Assembly: GCA_964453115.1 (NCBI GenBank)
Contig: CAYVRT010000019.1
Coordinates: 10,229-74,228 of the forward strand
Reading direction: 5' to 3'
Source of the DNA: JAIWNK01 sp964453115
GTDB lineage: Bacteria; Chloroflexota; Anaerolineae; Anaerolineales; Anaerolineaceae
DNA: 64,000 nucleotides
Shown one piece after another: positions 24,367 to 33,118 of this stretch; the first letter of the stretch is position 1, and the number at the start of each line of letters is the position of its first letter. Below the pieces are notes generated by a model that worked only from the letters and a program-made list of their open reading frames with translations, searched no databases and was not told the origin of the DNA. A program made the position numbers and the translations under genes.

Positions 24367-25595
24367 TGAACGATGTTTACACCCTGGAATTGCAAACCGC
24401 CACCTATGGCGGCGACACACTGGGCCGCCTGCCCGATGGCCGGGCAATCTTTGTCCCATTTGCCCTGCCTGGCGAACAGGTGCGCGTTGCAGTAACTGAA
24501 GAGAAGCGCGGCTTTGCCCGCGCCCGCCTGCTGGAAGTGCTGCGCCCCGCGCCCCAACGCATTGCCCCGCGCTGCCCCCATTTTGGCAGCTGCGGGGGCT
24601 GTCAATATCAACACTTGCCCTATCTGGCACAATGCGAGCTAAAAACCGCCCTGGTGCAAGACCAACTCCAACGCATTGGCAAACTTAACCAACCGCCTGT
24701 GCGTCCCATGCTGCCAGCAGCCAGCCCCTGGAATTACCGCAACAGCATTCAATTCCACCTCAATGAACAAGGGCAGCTCGGCTATCAACAACCCGGCAGC
24801 CAAAAAACATTGAGCATCGGCGAATGTCACCTGCCACAGGCAGCCATCAACGAGCTTTGGCCGCGCCTCGAGTTCGAGCCTGGCAGCGGGATTGAACGCG
24901 TGACCCTGCGTCAGGGAAAAGAGGAGGACTTGCTCCTGTTGCTAGAAGGCAGCGAGCCAAACCCGCCTGCATTTGAGCTAGACCTGCCACTTTCAGCCAT
25001 CTACAGCGCCCCAACAGGCGAAATTGTCCTCTCCGGTGAAAACGGCCTGCTGCTATCGGTGCATGAGCGAGATTTTCTCGTTTCGGGCACCTCCTTCTTC
25101 CAGGTACATACCGCACAGGCAGCGCAAATGGTCACCTGGCTGCTGGAAAACCTGCCCCTCACCCCGCAAACCACCTTGCTGGAAGTGTATTGTGGGGTTG
25201 GCCTGTTTTCAGCCTTTCTGGCCCCGCACGTTGCCCGGCTGATTGGGGTTGAACTTGCCCCGAGCGCCTGTGAGGATTTTGCTGCCAACCTGGATGAATT
25301 TGAGCATGTTGAACTGTATGTTGGTGCGGCAGAAGAGGTGTTACCGGCCCTGAACCTGCGTCCCGACCTGGTGCTGATAGACCCGCCGCGCGCCGGCCTG
25401 GAACGCCTAGCTTTGGACGCGCTGCTACACATGGCCGCACCGCACCTGGCCTACATCTCTTGCGACCTGGCAACCCTGGCGCGCGATGCAGCCCGACTGA
25501 CGGCTGGCGGCTATCGCCTGCAGGTTGCACAACCGATAGACATGTTCCCGCAAACAGCCCACATTGAAACAATCTGTCTCTTCACCCACGCCTGA
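24366..25595 (+). CDS. 23S rRNA (uracil-5)-methyltransferase, RlmD/RumA type
   Basis: A 409-residue TrmA/RumA-family enzyme making m5U. It has an N-terminal TRAM-like domain and a [4Fe-4S] cysteine cluster (CPHFGSCGGCQYQHL, about residues 73-87). The SAM-binding domain contains LEVYCGVGLFSAFLA, IDPPRAGLERLALDALL and the catalytic-Cys segment YISCDLATLARDA. The start at 24366 agrees with family length and the leaderless promoter; the longer upstream frame has no homology. Whether it modifies U1939, U747 or another site is not clear. Confidence 0.92.
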   Translation: MNDVYTLELQTATYGGDTLGRLPDGRAIFVPFALPGEQVRVAVTEEKRGFARARLLEVLRPAPQRIAPRCPHFGSCGGCQYQHLPYLAQCELKTALVQDQLQRIGKLNQPPVRPMLPAASPWNYRNSIQFHLNEQGQLGYQQPGSQKTLSIGECHLPQAAINELWPRLEFEPGSGIERVTLRQGKEEDLLLLLEGSEPNPPAFELDLPLSAIYSAPTGEIVLSGENGLLLSVHERDFLVSGTSFFQVHTAQAAQMVTWLLENLPLTPQTTLLEVYCGVGLFSAFLAPHVARLIGVELAPSACEDFAANLDEFEHVELYVGAAEEVLPALNLRPDLVLIDPPRAGLERLALDALLHMAAPHLAYISCDLATLARDAARLTAGGYRLQVAQPIDMFPQTAHIETICLFTHA

Positions 25596-26814
25596 TGCTG
25601 CGCTAATTGTTGTTGGCGCTGGCCCCGCCGGGCTCATGGCTGCCCTGCAAGCTGCCTGGCGCGGGGCAGATGTATTGCTGCTGGATGCCAACCCCGCCCC
25701 CGGACGCAAATTGCTTGTCACCGGCAGCGGACGCTGCAACCTGACCAATGCCGGGGTTGCTGCCGAGCGCTACATCACCAGCAGCGGCAGCCCCGCCTGG
25801 CTGGAAGAGGTGTTGCAACGCTTTGGACGCCCCGAGTTGCTGCAAACGCTGGAAGAAATTGGCCTGCTGACCTTTGCCACCTCGGATGGCTGGTATTACC
25901 CACGCTCGCAATCGGCACAGGCTGTGGTTGAGGCATTGAGCGCCGCCCTTGACCAGGCTGGCGTGCGCCGGCAGATGAACGCCCGTCTGCGCAGCCTGCA
26001 AACCGGAGGGTCTGGCTTCAGCCTGCACCTGGAAGATGGTCAAGTTCTGCATAGCTCGCGGCTGGTGCTGGCCCCCGGCGGCAAGGCCTACCCGGCGCTT
26101 GGCTCGCGCGGCGATTGCCTGCCCATCTTGCAGGCCCTGGGTCACCGCCTGCTGCCGGTCTACCCGGCGCTTGCACCCGTCCTCACCGACCCGCGCCCAC
26201 TCCACAAACTGCAAGGGCTGCGCTTCGATGCCACCGCCACACTCTGGCAAGACAAACAGCCCCTGGCCTGCACAACCGGCAACCTGATTATTACCGAGTG
26301 GGGGTTGAACGGCCCGGCAGTGATGGACCTCAGCCACGCCATCAGCACCCACCCCGGCCAAAACCTCACCCTCACCCTCGACCTGCTGCCCGGCTCAGCC
26401 ACCAACGACTTTGAGCGCCTGCTAGAGCGCAAACAGGGGCAGCCAATCCCGCTGCGCGTGCTGCTTGGCTCCTTGCTGCCCCCCAAAGCCGCCCCCACCC
26501 TGCTGGAGCGTGCCGGTCTGCCTGCCGATGTGCGCCTCTCGCAGTTGAACGACGCAAGGCTGGCACAATTACAACACAGCCTGCATACCCTGGCCCTGGA
26601 GGTGCGCGGCGTGCGCGGTTTCGAGTATGCGCAGGTCTCTACCGGCGGCATTCCACTCTACGAAGTTGCCCCGCATTCCATGCAATCACAGCTTCAGCCC
26701 GGGCTTTTTCTGGCCGGTGAAGTGCTGGATGTGATTGGGCCATGCGGCGGCTACAACCTGCAATTCGCCTTCAGCAGCGGTGCGCTGGCCGGGCAAGCTG
26801 CCGCAACAGCCTGA
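25564..26814 (+). CDS. BaiN/YhiN-type FAD-dependent oxidoreductase
   Basis: A flavoprotein of the HI0933/BaiN family with the N-terminal dinucleotide motif VVGAGPAGLMAALQAAWRGADVLLLD, GRKLLVTGSGRCNLTN and the C-terminal FLAGEVLDVIGPCGGYNLQFAFSSG. The family is a set of NAD(P)/FAD oxidoreductases with mostly unknown substrates. The proposed TTG start at 25564 overlaps rlmD by 32 nt. No better start exists before the Rossmann motif, so translation is probably coupled. It ends 3 bp before the convergent monooxygenase gene. Confidence 0.9.
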   Translation: MKQSVSSPTPDAALIVVGAGPAGLMAALQAAWRGADVLLLDANPAPGRKLLVTGSGRCNLTNAGVAAERYITSSGSPAWLEEVLQRFGRPELLQTLEEIGLLTFATSDGWYYPRSQSAQAVVEALSAALDQAGVRRQMNARLRSLQTGGSGFSLHLEDGQVLHSSRLVLAPGGKAYPALGSRGDCLPILQALGHRLLPVYPALAPVLTDPRPLHKLQGLRFDATATLWQDKQPLACTTGNLIITEWGLNGPAVMDLSHAISTHPGQNLTLTLDLLPGSATNDFERLLERKQGQPIPLRVLLGSLLPPKAAPTLLERAGLPADVRLSQLNDARLAQLQHSLHTLALEVRGVRGFEYAQVSTGGIPLYEVAPHSMQSQLQPGLFLAGEVLDVIGPCGGYNLQFAFSSGALAGQAAATA

Positions 26815-26817
26815 AAT

Positions 26818-27111
26818 TCAACCTGCCACCCAATTATACAAATGGCGCTGCCGTTCCAACAACAAGGCGGGCAGCCGCTCCCCCGAAAAGTTCGTAAAAT
26901 AGGCCGTTTGTCGGTGCGCTTCCAGCGCCTGCGCATCGCAATACTGTTCATAGATCAGGAATAAATCTTCCTCCTCTGTTGAACGGCTAACCTGAAAGCC
27001 CAGGCAACCAGGCTCATTCGCTCGAACCTGTGCCGCAAATTCGCTTGCCTCCACAGCAAACTGACCGGCCAACCCCGGCCTTACCCGACACAAAACAACC
27101 AGAATGACCAT
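26818..27111 (-). CDS. ABM-domain (YgiN-like) monooxygenase-fold protein
   Basis: A 97-residue protein with the dimeric ferredoxin-like ABM fold (MVILVVLCRVRPGLAGQF..., ANEPGCLGFQVSRSTEEEDLFLIYEQYCD, FxNF near the end). Members act as quinol or small-molecule monooxygenases or heme-binding proteins. It is 12 bp downstream of the antiporter gene on the same strand and probably co-transcribed. Confidence 0.85.
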   Translation of the reverse strand: MVILVVLCRVRPGLAGQFAVEASEFAAQVRANEPGCLGFQVSRSTEEEDLFLIYEQYCDAQALEAHRQTAYFTNFSGERLPALLLERQRHLYNWVAG

Positions 27112-27123
27112 CTTTCATGCTCC

Positions 27124-29070
27124 TCACAACAAACGAATAACCGCAATAGAGCCGGGGAACAATGCGGCAAATTGCTCAGGCTCGTTGCCAATTGCCGAAC
27201 GAAAGCCTGGCCGCTCGCTGCGCGCCACCAGCACCAACAAATCATCTGCTTCTAACCCCAACAAGGCCTGACGCATTTCCTGAGGGCGCGTGCGCCGAAA
27301 TTGCAAAGGGTGTTGCCAGATGCTCAAGGCCTTTTGCAAAAGCACCTGCTGCACCTCGTTTGCCATCACCAGGAGCGGAACATTGAGCGCCCGCGTCAGC
27401 GTCATCACCATTCCTTGCGCATCATCGGTCGTCGCATCCGGCAAAACAGCCCACACCACACGCCGCAAACTGTTAATCGGCCTTTCCAGGCGCGCCACCA
27501 GGACCGGTACATGCGCCTTCCATAACACCTCATCCACATCACTGCCAAACAAATTGGCATGATAGGTTGACTTTCCACGCCAGCCCATCACAATCATAGA
27601 TGCATTTTGCTCCACAGCCGAGCGCAAAATACCGCGTCCAATCGCCGAATCGACGCGTTGCAATAACTGAATCGGGGTGTCGGGATCATGCAAAATTTCC
27701 GGCAAACGTTCCATCAACAAACGTTGCTGCTCTAACCCCTGCACCTTGCCATTCACCTCGCGCAAGACATGCAATGGATAAAGCGTTCCATGCACCCTAT
27801 CTACCAACAAACTCGCCAAAGACAGCAAATTTTCCTGCGTTTGCGGGTTGGCAACCGGCACCAAAATGCGGTCAAAAGGCAGTGCTGGTTGCATACGTTC
27901 ATCGCCCGCCGAAAGCTGCCGCCCAAACCGTTGCACAATCATCGGTGAAGTGATGGAAGTAAACAAAATCATCATAATTGCGCCGTTAAATACCTGTTGC
28001 GAAAACAGCCCCAATTGCACACCAATCAGCATTGTCGGTAAAGTCACTGCCGCCTGCGCCTGCGAAAGCCCCCAAACCGCCCACATTTGGGCGCGCGAAT
28101 AACCCAGCAGCCGGGTTGCACTCCAGGCAGCTGCCAGCTTGGCTGCATAGGCCATCGCCGTCAGGCCCAATCCAGCAAGCAACGACCCCATATCCACCAC
28201 GAATGCTTTCGGGTCTGTAATCATGCCGCTGTACATGAGAAAAATAGGGATGAAAAACGACTCGCCCACAAACAGCACCTGCCCCCCCACTGCTGAATGC
28301 GAAGGCAAAGCAGAGCTAATGGCCAGCCCCGCCAAAAACGCCCCCACAACCGCATGAATGCCTATCTGTTCGGCGCCGAATGCCGCCACCAACAACACAA
28401 CCAGCATAAACTGAAACTCCACAGTCCGGCTACTAAAACGCCGAAAGAATAATTTTCCCAGGCGCGGCACAGCAAACAGGATCAGCCCGGCATAAATGAG
28501 CAATTGCCCAACCAGTTTCAGCAACGACCAAAGTTCAATAGCACCACCAGCCGGTGTGTTGGCTATCACGGCCAGCACCAAAAAGGCCGTCACATCCGTA
28601 AAGACAGTTGCCCCAATCGTTACAGCAATTGCTTCATCGGTCACAATGCCCAATCGGGCAACAACAGGAAAAGCAATCAGCGTATGCGAGGCAATCGCCG
28701 ACCCCAACAAAACCGACCCCATCCACCCCATTCCCAGGGCACGCCCCAAAGCAATGCCCAGGGCCTGCGGAATACAATACGTTAGTAAGCCAAACAACAA
28801 CGACTTGCGGCGGACGCGATTGAACTGATGTAAATCCACCTCCAGGCCCGCATTGAACATCAGATACAGCAAGCCCACCTCGGCAAACATCTCCATAATC
28901 CCCTCTGCGGCAAGCCAGTTCATACCAAATGGCCCAACCAGCATTCCCCCCACAATCAAACCGATGATGCCGGGCAAATGCACCCGTTCCGAAAGAATGG
29001 GCGTAATCAGCACAATTGCCATTACCACCAAAAAAATTTCAACCGGTGTATGTAACAAGGCCTCAGGCAT
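27124..29070 (-). CDS. CPA2-type cation:proton antiporter with C-terminal Usp domains
   Basis: A 648-residue protein. Residues ~1-390 form a 12-13-helix Na+/H+ exchanger domain (HLPGIIGLIVGGMLVGPFG, GLLYLMFNAGLEVDL, and SAIASHTLIAFPVVARLG followed by TVFTDVTAFL). Residues ~400-648 contain two stretches resembling universal stress protein domains (ILVPVANPQTQENLLSLASLLVDR; MIVMGWRGKSTYHANLFGS). The latter may gate transport through nucleotide binding, as inferred for similar fusions. Cation specificity is not evident. Confidence 0.9.
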   Translation of the reverse strand: MPEALLHTPVEIFLVVMAIVLITPILSERVHLPGIIGLIVGGMLVGPFGMNWLAAEGIMEMFAEVGLLYLMFNAGLEVDLHQFNRVRRKSLLFGLLTYCIPQALGIALGRALGMGWMGSVLLGSAIASHTLIAFPVVARLGIVTDEAIAVTIGATVFTDVTAFLVLAVIANTPAGGAIELWSLLKLVGQLLIYAGLILFAVPRLGKLFFRRFSSRTVEFQFMLVVLLVAAFGAEQIGIHAVVGAFLAGLAISSALPSHSAVGGQVLFVGESFFIPIFLMYSGMITDPKAFVVDMGSLLAGLGLTAMAYAAKLAAAWSATRLLGYSRAQMWAVWGLSQAQAAVTLPTMLIGVQLGLFSQQVFNGAIMMILFTSITSPMIVQRFGRQLSAGDERMQPALPFDRILVPVANPQTQENLLSLASLLVDRVHGTLYPLHVLREVNGKVQGLEQQRLLMERLPEILHDPDTPIQLLQRVDSAIGRGILRSAVEQNASMIVMGWRGKSTYHANLFGSDVDEVLWKAHVPVLVARLERPINSLRRVVWAVLPDATTDDAQGMVMTLTRALNVPLLVMANEVQQVLLQKALSIWQHPLQFRRTRPQEMRQALLGLEADDLLVLVARSERPGFRSAIGNEPEQFAALFPGSIAVIRLL

Positions 29071-29089
29071 TTGCTCTCCAGTTCCATAG

Positions 29090-29118
29090 ATTGTAACACG
29101 GCGATAAAATTTTTCTAA
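29090..29118 (-). promoter_or_regulatory. Promoter of the antiporter gene
   Basis: Minus strand: TTAGAA (29118-29113), 17-bp spacer, TACAAT (29095-29090), about 20 bp before ATG 29070. Confidence 0.5.
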
Positions 29119-29140
29119 TCAAACTCCTTCTCCAAAGGTC

Positions 29141-29168
29141 TTGTATTTTCACGCATTTGGGCTATACT
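29141..29168 (+). promoter_or_regulatory. Promoter of the ATP-grasp gene
   Basis: TTGTAT (29141-29146), 16-bp spacer, TATACT (29163-29168). A leader of about 45 nt with GAGG before ATG 29220 follows. Confidence 0.6.
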
Positions 29169-29219
29169 ACGAAGCTAATTGCGCTTTGCGCAGAATTTTC
29201 ATTCGTTTGAGGTTAAGAA

Positions 29220-30425
29220 ATGGACGACCTGTTCAAATACGAACAAGAAATTGCTGAGGAGGACAAGCCTCCGAGTCGTTCCCCGCGTCCGGCAAAGCTC
29301 TGGCGTGTCGCCGTGATTGCCAACGTGAAAGGGGAAAGTGCGTTGCCACTCAATGGGCCAGAAGATGCCGGTGCGGAATTTGACCGCCCTGAGACGATTC
29401 GCTCCATTCAGGATGCGATCGAATCGGACGGACACAGCACGATCTTTCTCCCTGCCGATTCCAATCTACCCTTTGCCCTGCGCGATGTCCAGCCCGACAT
29501 CTGCTTCAACATTGCAGAAGGCCTGGGTGGTGATGCGCGTGAAGCACAGGTGCCAGCACTGCTCGAAATGCTGCGCATCCCCTACACTGCCTCGCGCGTG
29601 CTTGCCAATGCGCTTGGGTTGGATAAAACAATGACCAAACGCATTTGGCGCGAGGTCGGGCTGCCAACAGCGCGGTTTCAGGAATTCAACACCGCCGAAG
29701 AAGCACTCGACCCACAACTTGCCTTCCCGCTATTCGTCAAACCGGCGCGCGAAGGAACCGGCATGGGTATGGGTGAGCATTCCATCGTTTATGACGAAGC
29801 GCAACTACGCGTCCAGGTTCGCTGGGTGATCGGCAACTATCATCAGCCAGCCCTGGTGGAGGAATTCCTCAGCGGACGAGAGTTCACCGTTGGTGTGTTG
29901 GGCCGCAAAGACGCCCTGCGTTGGGCGCGCCGCCCCAGCCTCTATGAGGCAAACGGCTTCTGCCGCCTACCCGTTCTGGAAGTGGATGCCGGACGGTCCA
30001 TCACCCCTGGCGTGTATGGACGCACCGCAAAAACCCTGCACCCCGGCGACTCGGGCGTACCCGATTTTCTCTGCCCGGCCCCCATCCCTGCCCAGCTTGC
30101 CCGGCAACTTCAAAACCTGGCCATCCAGGCTCATCTAGCCGTCGGAGCGCTGGATGTCTCACGTGTGGATGTGCGGCTCAATGGTCAGGGGCATCCCTGC
30201 CTGATTGAAATTAACACCCTGCCCGGCCTGACGCCCGGATTCAGCGACCTGTGCATCATTGCCAATGCTGGCGGCATCAGCTACAGCGATCTAATCCTGG
30301 AAATTCTCTACCTGGGCGCGGCACGCTTTGGGCTGGCCCTGCCACACCCGCTCGCCGTCCGCCGGCAGCGCGGTGTGCGCCTGCCACACCTGGTGCAAAT
30401 GTCGCCACAAATGCAATTGCGCTAA
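29220..30425 (+). CDS. Ddl-like ATP-grasp ligase (second copy, distinct from dcw ddl)
   Basis: A 401-residue ATP-grasp enzyme distantly related to D-Ala-D-Ala ligase. Motifs are DICFNIAEGLGGDAREAQVPALLEMLRIPYTAS, FVKPAREGTGMGM, LVEEFLSGREFTVGVLG and LIEINTLPGLTPGFSDL. The N-terminal ~35 residues are charged and unlike Ddl. The C-terminal tail after the ATP-grasp core is basic. The substrate is probably a D-amino acid or other carboxylate plus amine but cannot be named. It is monocistronic, with its own promoter and a following hairpin. Confidence 0.85.
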   Translation: MDDLFKYEQEIAEEDKPPSRSPRPAKLWRVAVIANVKGESALPLNGPEDAGAEFDRPETIRSIQDAIESDGHSTIFLPADSNLPFALRDVQPDICFNIAEGLGGDAREAQVPALLEMLRIPYTASRVLANALGLDKTMTKRIWREVGLPTARFQEFNTAEEALDPQLAFPLFVKPAREGTGMGMGEHSIVYDEAQLRVQVRWVIGNYHQPALVEEFLSGREFTVGVLGRKDALRWARRPSLYEANGFCRLPVLEVDAGRSITPGVYGRTAKTLHPGDSGVPDFLCPAPIPAQLARQLQNLAIQAHLAVGALDVSRVDVRLNGQGHPCLIEINTLPGLTPGFSDLCIIANAGGISYSDLILEILYLGAARFGLALPHPLAVRRQRGVRLPHLVQMSPQMQLR

Positions 30426-30438
30426 CCTGCATACCCTT

Positions 30439-30462
30439 CGGGCTGCCCAACCGGGCAGCCCG
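30439..30462 (+). terminator. GC-rich hairpin after the ATP-grasp gene
   Basis: Perfect 10-bp stem CGGGCTGCCC / GGGCAGCCCG with a 4-nt loop, 14 bp after the stop. There is no good T tract, so termination is less certain. Confidence 0.6.
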
Positions 30463-30489
30463 AACTCGTTTAAAAGGACATTCTACACC

Positions 30490-30518
30490 TTGACCCTGAG
30501 TTCTCTTCGCAGTAAACT
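30490..30518 (+). promoter_or_regulatory. Promoter of the Moco-fold lipoprotein / wtpAB unit
   Basis: TTGACC (30490-30495), 17-bp spacer, TAAACT (30513-30518), about 42 bp before ATG 30561. A weak TTGTTG/CAACAA inverted repeat lies in the leader. Confidence 0.6.
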
Positions 30519-30560
30519 TGTTCTTGTTGTACCTCAACAAAAATACAAGAAAGGTGTTTT

Positions 30561-31973
30561 ATGAAAACGCGTTTGTCCCTCCTCGTATTGATTGTGATGT
30601 TGCTGCTTTCTGCCTGTCAGACGGCCAACACCCCCACCCCGGCTGTCCAACCCGCCGATTCCACCATTGTGCTGGATGTAACCGGCGTCAATGGCAGCAA
30701 ATCTTTTACTATGGAAGCGCTGAAACAATTGCCAGCCACAGAAGGTTTTGCTGGCATTAAAAGCAGCACCGGCAAGATTACGCCACCCGAGACCTACAAA
30801 GGCATCTTGCTCACCGACCTGTTGGCGCAGGTTGGCGGCCTCGACCCGGCAATGGCGATTCAAATCGAAGCCGAAGATGGCTATACGATGACCTTCTCAC
30901 CCAATCAGGTTGAAAGCGGTCAATTCATCGCTTACGACCCTGGCACAGGCGATGAAACAGCCAATGCCGGCACATTGCGCGTCCTGATTGCCTATGAACG
31001 CGACGGCAAGGCTCTCGACCCGAAAGAAGAAGGCATATTGCGGGTCATGATCATCAACGACAAGTCCAATCAGGTCACCGATGGTCACTGGTCCATCAAA
31101 TGGGTGCGCAAAATTTCTCTCAAACCGCTGGCTGCCGAATGGACGCTGCGGCTTGAAGGCAAGCTGACCGAGGATATGGATCGCGGCACCTTTGAATCGG
31201 GCGCTGCCGAAAAATGCCACCAAACCACCTGGCAAGATGAAAAAGCCCAAACCTGGATGGGCATTCCGCTCTGGCTGCTGGTCGGGCGGGTAGATGATGA
31301 AACCAAGCACGAAACCGGCGCTTTTTCCGATGAATTGGCCGATGCCGGCTACACGGTAGATGTTATCGCGGCGGATGGCTACACCATCACTTTTGATAGC
31401 GCCCGTATCAAGCGCAATAACAATATCATCGTTGCCTTCCAGGTCAATGGCAACCCGCTCAGCGATAAGGACTTTCCCCTCAAGCTGGTTGGCTCAGACC
31501 TGAGCAAGAAAGAAATGGCTGGCGCAATCGTCAAGATTGTTGTCCACCTGGATGGGCAGCCGGTCAGCGAACCTACCCCCGCGCCCACTGCCACCCAGGT
31601 TGCCGTTCAGCCGCCCAGCGGCAATGCCGCCCTCACCCTGCGCGGGCTGGTGAACAACGAACAATCCTGGTCGCTGGAACAAATCCAGGCCCAGGAAATT
31701 GTCAAACTAACCGTTGAACACCCCAAAAAGGGCAAGTTAGACGTAGAAGGTGTGCGCCTGAATGCCCTGCTCGACCTGGCCGGCCCCAAACCCGAGGCGC
31801 AAACCCTGGTGCTGATTGCATCGGATGGTTTCACCGCCGAGGCAGACCTGCAAGCCATCCGCCAATGCCCCGATTGTTTGCTCGCCATTGAAGACGGCAT
31901 TTTGAAGGCAATGATGCCCGGTTTTGAAAGCAACTTCTGGGTCAAGGATGTTACCCAAATCGAGCTGAAGTAA
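30561..31973 (+). CDS. Lipoprotein with three molybdopterin-oxidoreductase-like domains
   Basis: A 470-residue lipoprotein (lipobox LLLSACQT). Three repeated units (~40-175, ~180-335, ~360-470) share a pattern: an LxVxG opening strand, a y/w-x-GIPLxxLL-like helix (YKGILLTDLLAQVGG; WMGIPLWLLVGRVDD; VEGVRLNALLDLAG) and a DGYTxTF strand. This pattern resembles the Moco-binding domain of the sulfite oxidase/YedY family. Domain 2 has a Cys (EKCHQTTW) near where the Mo-ligating Cys would lie; domains 1 and 3 do not. The assignment is by pattern and is tentative. The gene precedes a tungstate/molybdate receptor and permease, suggesting a metal- or cofactor-related role. Confidence 0.6.
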   Translation: MKTRLSLLVLIVMLLLSACQTANTPTPAVQPADSTIVLDVTGVNGSKSFTMEALKQLPATEGFAGIKSSTGKITPPETYKGILLTDLLAQVGGLDPAMAIQIEAEDGYTMTFSPNQVESGQFIAYDPGTGDETANAGTLRVLIAYERDGKALDPKEEGILRVMIINDKSNQVTDGHWSIKWVRKISLKPLAAEWTLRLEGKLTEDMDRGTFESGAAEKCHQTTWQDEKAQTWMGIPLWLLVGRVDDETKHETGAFSDELADAGYTVDVIAADGYTITFDSARIKRNNNIIVAFQVNGNPLSDKDFPLKLVGSDLSKKEMAGAIVKIVVHLDGQPVSEPTPAPTATQVAVQPPSGNAALTLRGLVNNEQSWSLEQIQAQEIVKLTVEHPKKGKLDVEGVRLNALLDLAGPKPEAQTLVLIASDGFTAEADLQAIRQCPDCLLAIEDGILKAMMPGFESNFWVKDVTQIELK

Positions 31974-31995
31974 GCCCGCTTTTATTCTTGTTTTC

Positions 31996-32046
31996 AAGCG
32001 CGGCGGTGGAAGAGAAACTCTCGGTTTCGCCGCCGCGCTTCGTTTT
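31996..32046 (+). terminator. Intercistronic hairpin between the lipoprotein and wtpA
   Basis: An 11-bp perfect stem AAGCGCGGCGG (31996-32006) / CCGCCGCGCTT (32030-32040) with a 23-nt loop and a short T tract (CGTTTT). It may be a partial terminator lowering wtpAB expression relative to the lipoprotein. Confidence 0.65.
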
Positions 32047-32059
32047 GAAAGAGAAGTCC

Positions 32060-33118
32060 ATGAAACGTGCTTTATTTGCCCTGCTGTTTCTCACCCTGCT
32101 ACTCTCGGCCTGTGCTCCCAAGGCCAAAACTCCACTGAGCGTTTTTTGTGCTGGCAGTCTCATTCAGCCTTTCGCCAATCTGGAACGCGCCTTTGAGGCC
32201 GAAAACCCCGATATTGATGTGCAAAACGAATGTCATGGCAGCATTCAGGTCATCCGGCACGTTACCGATTTACACAAGCCAATTGATGTCGTTGCCACCG
32301 CCGATTATGCGCTCATCCCAATGCTCATGTACGCCACCAATGATCCGCAAACCGGCAAGCCCTATGCAAACTGGGCCATTCAATTTGCCAGCAACCGGCT
32401 CGGCATTGCCTACACAGCCAACAGCCGCTATGCCGATGAGATTACCCCCGAAACCTGGAGCGAAATTCTCGCCCGCCCCGATGTACGCGTTGGCATTGCT
32501 GACCCACGCTTCGATGCCGCCGGATACCGCGCCCTGATGGTGTTTCAGCTCGCCGAAGCACCTGCCAACCAACCCACCTTGTTCGAAGATATGTTCGCCG
32601 GACAGTTCCGCTACCCCATTACAACCCGAACAGAAGAGACAGCCACCCTCATCCATGTCCCCGAAATCCTCGAAACCACCCCCAACGCACATGTCGTTGT
32701 GCGCGGGTCCAGCATTCAACTGATTGCCTTGCTGGAATCCGGCGATCTCGATTATGCCTTCGAATATGAGAGCGTCATCCGTCAGCACAATTTACAACTC
32801 CTCCCCCTGCCAGATTCGCTCAACCTCGGGGTCGAGCAGCAAGCTGAGACCTATCAACGCGTGACCGTTGTACTGGATTTTCAGCGGTTCAAAGTCGTCA
32901 AGCCCATCTTCCAGGGTGGAACGATCGCCTACGGCATCACCATCCCCAGCAACGCCCCACACCCACAAGAAGCCGCGCGCTTCATTGAATTTCTGTTAGG
33001 TGAAAAGGGTCGGGAATTGATGGAGGCCGATTATCACCCCATCTTCCAGCCAGCCCTGAGCAATGGACAGCAAAACCTGCCGGCTGCGTTACAACCCCTC
33101 ACCAAGCCCATGCCATGA
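32060..33118 (+). CDS. wtpA: WtpA-type tungstate/molybdate ABC transporter substrate-binding lipoprotein
   Basis: A 352-residue extracellular receptor for oxyanions. The lipobox is LLLSACAP. The mature part opens LSVFCAGSLIQPFANLERAF and continues IDVVATADYALIPMLMY, a pattern typical of WtpA. The C-terminal region includes GGTIAYGITIPSNAPHPQEAARFIEFLLGEKG. The start at 32060 precedes the signal peptide MKRALFALL; the longer frame upstream passes through the hairpin. It overlaps wtpB by 4 nt. Confidence 0.9.
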   Translation: MKRALFALLFLTLLLSACAPKAKTPLSVFCAGSLIQPFANLERAFEAENPDIDVQNECHGSIQVIRHVTDLHKPIDVVATADYALIPMLMYATNDPQTGKPYANWAIQFASNRLGIAYTANSRYADEITPETWSEILARPDVRVGIADPRFDAAGYRALMVFQLAEAPANQPTLFEDMFAGQFRYPITTRTEETATLIHVPEILETTPNAHVVVRGSSIQLIALLESGDLDYAFEYESVIRQHNLQLLPLPDSLNLGVEQQAETYQRVTVVLDFQRFKVVKPIFQGGTIAYGITIPSNAPHPQEAARFIEFLLGEKGRELMEADYHPIFQPALSNGQQNLPAALQPLTKPMP

